A stretch of 64,000 nucleotides of DNA from positions 26,465,519 through 26,529,518 of the forward strand of contig CM049306.1 of assembly GCA_026874595.1 (NCBI GenBank), written 5' to 3'. Each line of letters opens with the position of its first letter. Position 1 is the stretch's first letter. Below are positions 54,869 to 64,000 of the stretch, piece by piece. Origin of the DNA: Sipunculus nudus. Taxonomy: Eukaryota; Annelida; Sipuncula; Golfingiida; Sipunculidae. Position numbers and translations under genes: made by a program. The notes under the pieces were generated by a model, which worked only from the letters and a program-made list of their open reading frames with translations, was not told the origin of the DNA and searched no databases.

Positions 54869-56886
54869 ACATGTGATCTGTTAATTAATAGTTTAATGAG
54901 AATGTTTAAAATATGACTGCTCTTAAATGGTGAATATCTTGTGTAAAACTAAACCAGTCAGAATGCATGTTACATGTCTCTTTGATGAAGCCTTGTTCAT
55001 TGCTGTATTTCTTCAATAGTCGGTGATAATGTGGCTTAGGGTAATAATGACATTAACTATCAGTCTTGAATGAAGAGAGGTAACAAGTTGTGTAAAAAAG
55101 TCCACATAAGAATAAATATGCTGATATTATTGTTTATATTAATGCATTATGCATGCTTTGATGTCTATGTAAATAGAAATGGTATATATCGATAATGCAG
55201 ATCTGATTTGGACCATAAGATGGGTATTGATGCTAAATTATATGTTACCCAAGAAATGTATACTCTGTTCTGATAGCTTGATTGAATATTGTGTATTGGA
55301 CTGGCATATGACTTAATTTGATATGGCTATTTGAGACTCTTCGGGTAATAGCATATTGCACAGATGTTGTCAGGTAACGGTTTATGGATACGAATACATA
55401 TAGTCATTTTGCATTATGAATGTCTTTGGATTATTTTATGTTGAAAGAATGGAAAATTCATTCTCTATGCTATAATATGGATCATGGTAGAGACTGAGAT
55501 TGTTTATGATCTTGTAGCTATGGTAGTAACGGTTAAATGTTCATTTGGTATAACGTAGCACCATTACTGTTATTTGTAACCTAAGTATATAAGGTGTTAT
55601 GATGTTAATTACATGGTTTTCTCATATTGTTTCTATAGACATGTAAGAAGATGGTAGTGTATGATATAAGTCTACTAGGAGCTTACTTCTGCAGATGTAA
55701 AGTGCTCTGCTCATGTTAAATATGTTGGTGATAATGCCTGCAAGAAATCCATATTTTATGCTATTAATAATATCTTAGCAAGGCAAGAAAGGTTATTCCC
55801 ATATTGGTATAAAGGTCATTTATATTATTTTATTGGTAGAAGTATTTGGAAATTGATATTTCAAAAATGCATGTCACGATGAATGATATTGCAGTCTCAT
55901 TATTCTGTAAGAAACTGCAGAGTTACTTTTATAAGCTTACTTTGATTAAGTGTTGCGTGATTGTTAAAATTTGCATTTGTAGAGGACACTATTCAGAAAA
56001 TGTTGCAAAGGTTCACTGGTATACTTCACTTTTCATGTTTTTTTTTGTGATTATGGATAGGGAGAAAGAATTAGGTTTCGTTGTCAACAGTTTTTGAATT
56101 AACGGTTTATACAAACATTGGATATGGTTTCTGTATCTAAATGAGTAAAGGAGCATAAAGGAAATACTGGGATTAGGAGTGATATACGGCAACTGAAGTT
56201 GATATTTTGTGAATATTACAGTTAGGATGACATTTTATATGATATTCACCAGGATTGGTCACAGGCAAGTACTATGGGGAATAATGTGTCAGGAGATATA
56301 ATATATGACTATAGATGTCATGCAGAATAACTGTGTTAGAAAGCACCAGTGTGGACTACTCTGTAGGTGATGGTTATCCAGGGTATAGCAGGATAGGGCT
56401 ATGGGGGATATCACATCAAGGTTATAGTGTAGAATTGACATGGGTGGTGTGGTGTAATAATATTTGATGGTTGCCATATACATGCTTTATTTGTGAGATC
56501 AGAAAATATGATGCTGTGCTCAAATACGTTGAATTTACAGGAGTAATGCATTACTTTGGAAATTGCAGTTGAAAGGTTAAAAGTGAGTAAAATGGTTTGA
56601 GGTTAGCAGGTATATGTATTTTTGAATTATAAGTGTAAACCTCTAATATGTAATTTACCTGTTACGAGGATGGACAGTTTAGTTGTTACACTGATTATTA
56701 TATACGCTTGCAGATCTGAAGTGAGATGGTGGTTAATATATTATTATGATAACATCAGGTTACCTTCTTTTAAATAATTAATAGTTCAAGTGGTATTACA
56801 ACTCTGAATATATATACATTACATACATACACCTGGTATTTTGGTCCATTAAGCTGTGTTTTATGTATTTTCGGGACAAAAACCAT
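54869..56886 (+). other. Long 3' non-coding region of the gypsy element
   Basis: About 2.0 kb between the pol stop and the polypurine tract with only short open frames. No env-like frame, signal peptide or transmembrane pattern was found on the plus strand. Confidence 0.6.
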
Positions 56887-56965
56887 AAAAGGGGGGCATA
56901 TGTCGGGGATGAGCTGTCACTCGAATTTATTTCTGTATCCGTATTCAAGTTTTTTTTTTTTTTTT
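56887..56965 (+). repeat. Polypurine tract and truncated 3' LTR
   Basis: A purine run, then about 54 bp that match the 5' LTR with two differences (GAGGAC / GGGGAT), then a T-run of 16 where the 5' LTR has only five T. LTR sequence does not resume beyond it. Confidence 0.85.
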
Positions 56966-57093
56966 GGGGGGGGGGGGGGGGGGGCGGTCGCGCGAATATT
57001 TCGTTGGAATTATGATAACTTAAGTTTTACATATACATATATATATTTATATATTTATATATTCATTATTACTACACTATGTATTTCAGTGTA

Positions 57094-57154
<61 letters not shown>

Positions 57155-57180
57155 ATATATATATATATAAATTTCTATAA
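56966..57180. repeat. G-run followed by AT-rich microsatellite
   Basis: G19 at 56966-56984, then (TA)n tracts at about 57097-57140 and 57150-57168 separated by TTTATA. Confidence 0.9.
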
Positions 57181-58140
57181 TGAACCATGTTAATTACAGG
57201 TACACAAGGGTATGAGAGGGGGTAACCCCTTCCATATGGGGGAAATATTTGAAAACACCAAGAAGGACATTTGAGGGAATTTTCACCAAAACCTATGAGG
57301 ATTTGCTGTTCCTCAGAAACTGCATAATGTAGTCAAACGGAAGATGGGATCAATATTTCTTTAGACGTATGATATAAAATTTCAGTTGTTTTTAACATGC
57401 AATGTGAATGGCGATAAGGTGCATCCATGTTAACAATTTGTAAAATATTATCTCTTAAATGTAATGTTCGGGTTAAGATATATGGAATGTGGAAGTATGA
57501 TGTTTGCACTATACGTAAAGAAAATATGCGGATATGCGTGATTGTGTTTAAAAAAAATAAATCATGATTAGCAAAAGTGAAATTCCGTGAGGACTGCGAG
57601 TACCGGGTGCAAACGGGGGGGGGGGGGGGGGGGGGGGGGGCTTGACAACGCTCCTGTAGTAAATGCATTGATTGTCCCGCTGGAAACATTGGCTCAGGAA
57701 TGGTCTTTGGGGGTGCGTGGTATTTAAAAAAATATATAGCCAATAAATATACTTCATACTGCAATGCTTCCGCGAACTTCTGCACAGCGGGATTGCCCGA
57801 CCATGTGAATGCTCTGTTTTTCTGCGTAATAAAGGGAATACAATTACCTCTCAGCGCTACTATACTATGCAAGATAACAGGTTTCTTTATTGGCGGATTG
57901 ACAGGCTTCGAGTGCAACTTTAAATAGTGATGTTCAACATAATATATTTTCATATAAAAATGATTTCATTTATCATATAAACATCTCCGAAAAATTCGCC
58001 GGCCAATCTCTTGGCTTCAGTAAGATTTTAATGCATAACACCATACATATAATGGATCTATATGTTAATACATAGATAACACCGTACGGATTGCTGTGAT
58101 TTTCGAGATCAATATGACATTCCACCATTCCTACCGGAAC
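57181..58140. other. No gene recognised; G-run near 57616-57640
   Basis: The 206-codon minus-strand frame at 57333-57953 crosses the G-run (read as poly-Pro) and shows no domain. I treat it as chance. Confidence 0.45.
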
Positions 58141-58143
58141 GTA

Positions 58144-59440
58144 TTCGTCCAAGTCATCCAGACTCCGACACAAGGTCAACTTAAAGACAGAACACTTACA
58201 CCAAATGTCGTCTTCAAAGAGATCTTATGACGGTAACATTGAACAACCAAGACATTCAACTATGAAAGACTATTTGACATCAGAACTAACTGCTTGCCCG
58301 AAACCGTGCGTAGCACGGGTAATTGCTAGTACACTATTAAGTGTGGACCATGACATTACAATAGTGACCGTTATTACAATAGTGGTTGCTCGACCCGGCC
58401 ACTATTGTAATAACGTTCACTATTGTAATAAATTTCGTTATAGGTATAATTAATGCAGTCAGAGTGGATTACAACGTTTGGAATACTATAATTCCCCAGC
58501 AGTTTACATTTTAACACAAATATAAAGCAATAGTGGCATTTCAAGATGAACTATGAAGGAAATTATTTCTTCAGTGGTGAGATTAAAGTGGCGGCTTTTT
58601 TTTTAAAATAGTGACTGTAATTACAATATTGGTTGCACGACCCGGTCACTATTGTAATAACGTTCACTATTGTAATAAATTTCGTTATAGGTATAATTAA
58701 TGACGTCAGAGTGGATTACAATGTTTGGAATACTATAATTCCCCAGCAGTTTACACTTGAACACAAATATAAAGCAATGGTTGCATTTCAAGATGAACTA
58801 GGAAGGAAATTATTTTTTCAGTGGTGAGATAAAAGTGGCGGCTGTTTTTTATTACAATAGTGACAGTTATTACAATAGTGGTTGCACGACCCGGTCACTA
58901 TTGTAATAACGTTCACTCAGTCTGTTCACTCGTGTTCGTCCAAGTCATCCAGACTCCGACACAAGGTCAACTTAAAGACAGAACACTTACACCAAATGTC
59001 GTCTTCAAAGAGATCTTATGACGGTAACATTGAACAACCAAGACATTCAACTATGAAAGACTATTTGACATCAGAACTAACTGCTTGCCCGAAACCGTGC
59101 GTAGCACGGGTAATTGCTAGTACACTATTAAGTGTGGACCATGACATTACAATTGTGACCGTTATTACAATAGTGGTTGCTCGACCCGGCCACTATTGTA
59201 ATAACGTTCACTATTGTAATAAATTTCGTTATAGGTATAATTAATGCAGTCAGAGTGGATTACAACGTTTGGAATACTATAATTCCCCAGCAGTTTACAC
59301 TTGAACACAAATATATAGCAATGGTGGCATTTCAAGATGAACTATGAAGGAAATTATTTTTTCAGTGGTGAGATAAAATTACAACGTTTACAACGGATTA
59401 CAAAGTTTGGAATACTATAATTCCCCAGCATTTTAATGGA
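58144..59440. repeat. Palindromic satellite family, locus 3, in a 791-bp tandem duplication
   Basis: The segment starting ttcgtccaagtcatccagac at 58145 recurs 791 bp later and stays nearly identical for over 300 bp, so that the same 82-codon frame occurs twice (58205-58453 and within 58882-59244). The satellite core is ttattacaatagtggttg and its complement; further units with gacgtcagagtggattacaa and gaatactataattccccagc follow at about 245-bp spacing. Confidence 0.85.
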
Positions 59441-59770
59441 ATACGGGTAGTCGACAAGCGACAACGTGTATCCACCGAAAAAAAAGGTGGGACGGGTGAA
59501 GTGAGTCATGGATTGAGTGGCAAGGGGAAATAGGGTGAGGTGTGTTGCATATTAGCATGGATGTCTGCAGCCGAAATGTGTATGTAGGTGGCGCCATTTA
59601 CCATAAAAACCTAGAAAGCTATCGAAGTTGAATACATATGCAAAAAAAAATCAAACCACTACTTGTATATGGGTGATTTTATCCCACAGCAGACAAACAG
59701 AAGGGCGCTGTGCAAAAACAGTGGAAGGTGGCGCCACCAATTTTGTGTATGAATAAGAGCAATGTGATAT
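59441..59770. repeat. Two ggtggcgcca units
   Basis: ggtggcgccatttacc near 59,588 and ggtggcgccaccaattttgt near 59,729, with related following text. They recall the units at 29.3-29.6 kb and 44.2-45.4 kb. Confidence 0.5.
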
Positions 59771-60085
59771 CTATACACATGCAAAATTTCTGATGCGTTT
59801 GAGGGGATACCGAGTATGAATTGTGTGGTTTTTTTCGGGGAATGTCATATGTTTGGAAGAATCTCGACGAATCTGGGAAAAATTTCCGCATGCAACATCA
59901 ACCACTATTGTAATAAAAAAAGTTATTACAATAGTGGTTGCATTTGCAACCACTTTTGTAATAATTATTACAATAGTGACCGTTATTACAATAGTGGTTG
60001 ACAAAAACTGGCCCTTACCAACCACTATTGTAATAATTATTACAATAGTGAACGTTATTACAAAAGTAGTTGCAACAGACCAGGC
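59771..60085. repeat. Palindromic satellite family, locus 4 (inverse of locus 1)
   Basis: 59,780-59,900 is the reverse complement of 42,130-42,240 (for instance tgaattgtgtggttttttt against the complement of the strand there). It is followed by four closely spaced attacaatagtg palindromes. Confidence 0.8.
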
Positions 60086-60655
60086 TGCAACAATGGAAGA
60101 GCATGTTCGTCACATCTTCAAAACAATCTCCATAACATTGCGGCAGTAAGGTACATGCTTACACGTGACCGCCATATACGACTGATACATGCCTTTATCT
60201 TAACAACGCTTGATAGCTGCAACTCACTCCTTTTGAATGTACCAGCTGCGCAGATCGCTAAACCGCAGCGCGTTCAGAACTGTGCAGCTCGAATAGTCAC
60301 CAGGAAGCGTATGTATGACAGCATCACAGGAGTTCTGAGAGATCTTCACTGGCTTCCTGTTAAGCATCGGGTCAATTTCAAGGCTTTGTGTCTAACCTAT
60401 CAATGTGTGAATGGTTTAGCCCCTTCATATTTGTCCGAGCTTGTGTCCCCATCAAGAAGTCTCCCATCAAACAGCCACCTGCTCCTGCAGCAACATGCTC
60501 AAGAACTACACCGTAGATCCTATGGAGATCGCGCCTTTGCAGTCGCTGCACCAAAGCTATGGATTCAGTTGCCTATGGTCCTAAAATGTGTGACTCATAT
60601 GACGCTTTCAAGAAGAAACTAAAGACACATCTTTTTAGCTTTGTATATAAATAGA
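60086..60655 (+). pseudogene. 5'-truncated non-LTR retrotransposon, RT C-terminal end
   Basis: Translates to the region after the RT domain of CR1/L2-type LINEs: LIHAFILTTLDSCNSLLLNV, QRVQNCAARIVTRKRMYD, LRDLHWLPVKHRVNFKALCL, NGLAPSYLSELV and YGDRAFAVAAPKLW, ending, after a frame change near 60,590, with a KKKLKTHLFSF-like tail and stop at about 60,650. The upstream catalytic part is absent. It abuts satellite locus 4. Confidence 0.85.
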
Positions 60656-61169
60656 CAATTTCTCTAGTCAGTTTCACTACTTACAGACTTTTAATTATCT
60701 TAGTCAATTCTCATGTTTTTTTTTTAAGTACTTTGGCGCCCCTGAGCAACACTGAGTGTTGGAAGGTGGCGCGGTATTAAGTGAATAAATTATTTTTATT
60801 TCAAGGGCCTGTGCCCAGGCGGACAAGACTTGGTAGCTGATCAAGGGGGAACATCGGGTACAGACAGAGATGAATCTGATTGCATCCTTAAGGGGTAGGC
60901 TACTAGCTTCCAGCTGGCGTGGACACAAACGAATGCACAAGACTTGTATTCAGTTGCGGAAGCGCAATGGCCATGACAAACTTTTGAGCGTACAGATAGG
61001 TGCATCCGTTTGTACTGTTGCGAGATCTTGTACGTTTAGTCACTTGGACTTTATAGGTGGGAACTGTTCTACGTCCTCGCGTCGTTGACTGTGGGGTAGC
61101 TATTTTGACTGTATAGTAAACATGTTTCAAAAAGATATAATACAATGCTCTATTATCCTATATATACAA
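60656..61169. other. No gene recognised
   Basis: Possible 3' tail of the LINE and unknown sequence. Frames here lack recognisable domains. Confidence 0.4.
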
Positions 61170-61193
61170 GTGTGTGTGTGTGTGTGTGTGTGT
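61170..61193. repeat. (GT)n microsatellite
   Basis: About 12 GT units. Confidence 0.95.
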
Positions 61194-64000
61194 GACAAAA
61201 TAACACGAGGAATGCACCTCTAAAAAACGCGCCATACAGGAAAAGGGATTTCAGATGCCCGTGCACCGCGTACCGTGTTAATAAGATTTTAAAAATCAAC
61301 CTTGACCAATCTGTTGCTTTTGCTCCTGACCATTCAATTTGATACGCTATTATGTTGTGAACTGGACAGTAGATCATTAAAGCAGTAAAAGATAAGTTCC
61401 TTCTCAGTCAAATGTAACGACACTCGGTGGAAAACATAATCTCTTCAATCTCTTGTGTCCCCACACCGGATCGTATTCGCACTTGACACGATACATGGTT
61501 TAGCATCATATAAAATGAAGATCCAGTTGAACATTAGCAGAATACCTGTGAACTGAGGCGAGTCATTCAACTGAGACCTAGATATCCAGGGTTGTAGTTA
61601 ATATAAGGAAAGCCTCCATTTACTTATCTTTTTATGTTACAATTCTAGGATCACTTGACAAATTCGACAGACACTGGTCTTTATACAACAAAGTACACAA
61701 ACCAATAAACGTATTTTACACATGAGCTTTTCATATGCGCGCACACATGTACACTACTCGGATACATGCACGTGAGCACAACTTCAGAGACTGAGATTAT
61801 TGGCATTATTAACATATTATTGTACAGACATCATGTACACTAAACAAATGACTGAATAAATATTATTAGATATTTAATTATATGAGACACAGAAAGCCCC
61901 GTTCCCATTTTAAATCAACATCAGCGTCAAAACAGGCTGCATGTGACAAGTGAAACTTGCATGGAATTATTGCTTGCCAGAAATCTCTGATTTCGGCAAC
62001 CTGGTTTGTTGATTCCAGGTACCCTGAAACATCTGTATACCCTTGCAAAGGCGCAATATTTTAATTAATTCTGGCTACAATGGCTCAGCCTTACATCTTG
62101 ACATATTTATTTTCGTGTATACATCACTTTTAAGCTGGGTTTACCGGGCCTGCGGTATGCGGTAATAGGAATTAATGCAGTATGATACATACACTCTGTA
62201 AGATGGCATTCTCAGTGGAGATTTGGATCCGCAAACCGCGCGCGGAATAGAGCAAGTGATCGTGGGAAAAATTAAAAAGACTCACGGAGTCAGTGCGTTG
62301 TGCGCGTCAACCGTACTGGGGTTGAATCTGTAGCCCGACCACAGCCCAAGGCAGCGAAAGTTCAATTTTGGTGTTCGATGAGTTTTTTGGAGATTTCACG
62401 GTCCAAATATCGGAATGATGGTCACCTACTACGAAAAACAGAACCATCACAAATGTTATCCGCACAGCATGACATATGTAATAAAACTTATCATAACCTA
62501 ATTATATCATTCATTGCTAACTCGAGGAAGTATAAATTAGATTTATTATTTATCCCTGACTTTATCGTTACCTGTTCAGTGACACCGGGCGAAGAGGTTC
62601 ACGCCATATGGAATGAACACCAATACGCCTCCAAATACATCTGGTGAAACACCAGCTGAACATATGACAATGTAACTTACAAGGCATTATTTGTAAATAT
62701 CAGGTGCCTCAACGCACCTGTGTGTGTTTGTTTCTTTATATTACAGTAATTCTCTGGGGCTATACCCATAAAGTTAGTTCAAATATGCTTATACTATTAA
62801 TAAGATTAATAACATTTAAAGCTCCCACTGTTGAGCAAAGCTTGGTATAAAAAGTATTATTATTTTGCAATATTCTGTTTGTAGTCCGCAAGTGTACATA
62901 AGTCTTTATAATAAGTGACAAGTTTTTTTTTTTTTTTTTTGACTGGAGATAGACTCGGCATGATTTTTGGAGTCATTACCTCCAAGCCCAAGTCCGAGTC
63001 TAGGATCCTCGACTCCAAGTCAGAGTTCCTAAAACTGTAGACAACTCGAGTCCTACATCAGTGTCGGTGACCGTGCTGGCAAATCAGATTTTAAAATAGA
63101 TATGCATGCATTGCCTCAAGCAACATAAATACGACCTATTTCACTTGAGGTGTCAATTAAGAACCCATCTATTCATACAATCAATGCACATATGTGTAAA
63201 GTGTCTTATTATTAATGCATTCATCTCAGCGGAGGGTATACCAGCCGGGATGAGCTTTGAATATTAACCAGAGGCGCAACGTCGACATGGAGTACGGCGA
63301 CATCTGGTGTCTATTTCTCGAAGCAACGAGACATACGCACACTCAAAGATGAATGAATTTATATGTACAAAATATACTTTGCTTAGGCAAATCCCGTACA
63401 GTACTGAGGTCTATGAACCCATATTAACAAGTGTATCAGGGGTGTCTCTTTGTTAAATGGAATCAACTGGTACTTTAATTTACGATCCTGTGTTGTTCCA
63501 AATTCGAGGCCAAACATGAAAATAATCTGGCTATTGTTCATCCAATTCAAACATAATTCCGAATTTCATAATTTCAGAGGTCATCTAAATAAATGAATGC
63601 ATTTTAAAATTAGAAAGATTTTAAAATATATTGATGAAAGATTTTAAAATGAGAAAGATTTTGAAATATATTGATTCACTAATCATATATGAATATGTTT
63701 AAAATTAGAAGAAAAAACATATATTGGAACACTTTATGAACATGAACATGATGTATTATAAGTACCTGATACCAAGGTTATTTCGAAGAAAAAAAGAAAT
63801 GTCATCTCAATTTGAAAAGCTAAAAAACCATTGTAGGCAGTTTTCCGGTGTTTAAATTATTATCCAGCATTTCTGAGATATCTCTTAATCTGAATGATAA
63901 ATGAAGCAGCTCAAGAGAAATGTGATCAGTCTTGTGTACGATCAAAGATGGATGGAAATGCAACATTGAAGGCCAATACATCTAATCACTCCTGATGTAT
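61194..64000. other. No gene recognised at right edge
   Basis: AT-rich. A T-run is at 62,924-62,940, and a short stretch around 62,945-63,060 repeats gactc/agtcc words. The 115-codon frame at 62300-62647 has no family resemblance. No second SLC28 exon was found here. Confidence 0.45.

Larger units (their letters stand above)
48799..56965 (+). mobile_element. Ty3/gypsy LTR retrotransposon, decayed and 3'-truncated
   Basis: The 5' LTR starts TGTCGAGGACGAGCTGTCAC at 48799. The 3' LTR starts TGTCGGGGATGAGCTGTCAC at 56901, directly after a polypurine tract (AAAAGGGGGGCA, 56887-56898). Gene order gag - RT - RNase H - integrase is that of Metaviridae (Ty3/gypsy). A leader of about 1.27 kb precedes gag, and a non-coding region of about 2.0 kb lies between pol and the 3' LTR. 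The 3' LTR matches the 5' one for only about 54 bp before a T16/G19 run. The 5' LTR end and primer-binding site could not be fixed. The reading frames are broken in many places, so the copy is dead. Confidence 0.92.

Noticed and set aside
54869-56886. An env gene in the gypsy element
   Set aside because: No long frame, signal peptide or transmembrane pattern is present on the plus strand.
57333-57953. 206-codon minus-strand frame as a gene
   Set aside because: It reads through a homopolymer as poly-Pro and has no domain or splice context.
62300-62647. 115-codon frame as the start of a further gene
   Set aside because: No recognisable domain, no supporting splice sites and low-complexity flanks.

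Overview
The window reads as animal nuclear DNA. It is AT-rich, full of microsatellites and transposon remnants, and its one clear host gene is broken by GT/AG introns. The best guess is a marine invertebrate, most likely a bivalve mollusc. That rests on the style of the repeats (many elements with a core of about 150 bp tandem units, poly-G runs, Ty3/gypsy and several non-LTR remnants) and is an inference, not a proof. No bacterial operon, rRNA, tRNA or CRISPR array was seen.

Host gene (4.8-24.3 kb, minus strand). A concentrative nucleoside transporter (SLC28/CNT) can be assembled by eye as 11 coding exons. All splice phases agree and the predicted protein is 619 residues. The CNT core is intact, but five residues equivalent to nucleoside-binding positions of the structurally solved bacterial CNT are substituted, so the substrate range may differ. 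About 1 kb upstream of the ATG is a TATA-like / CRE / inverted-CCAAT cluster. The same cluster with similar flanking sequence recurs 22.3 kb to the left (about 1.5-2.45 kb). This suggests a tandem SLC28 duplicate whose body lies beyond the left edge.

The introns hold much of the unusual structure. These are a pogo-like MITE, a 1.54 kb near-perfect inverted repeat, further hairpin MITEs, a repeat with ERE-like palindromes, an 18-copy 50-bp minisatellite with higher-order structure, and an array in which each unit carries a DR1 nuclear-receptor motif.

Flanking regions. 2.64-4.16 kb is a foldback transposon with TIRs and a 6-bp target duplication. 25.0-25.9, 38.1-38.4 and 60.1-60.65 kb are decayed non-LTR reverse transcriptase fragments. 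26-47 kb is a mosaic of tandem-repeat-cored elements, two of which end in a hairpin followed by CTAG (Helitron-like), plus a hAT-like element with an 8-bp target duplication (32.33-34.76 kb) and a candidate solo LTR (42.87-43.57 kb).

48.8-56.95 kb is a decayed Ty3/gypsy retrotransposon (gag with CCHC knuckle, RT, RNase H, integrase) inserted in a palindromic dispersed satellite. Its 3' LTR stops at a T16/G19 homopolymer junction. 60.7-64.0 kb holds no recognisable gene.
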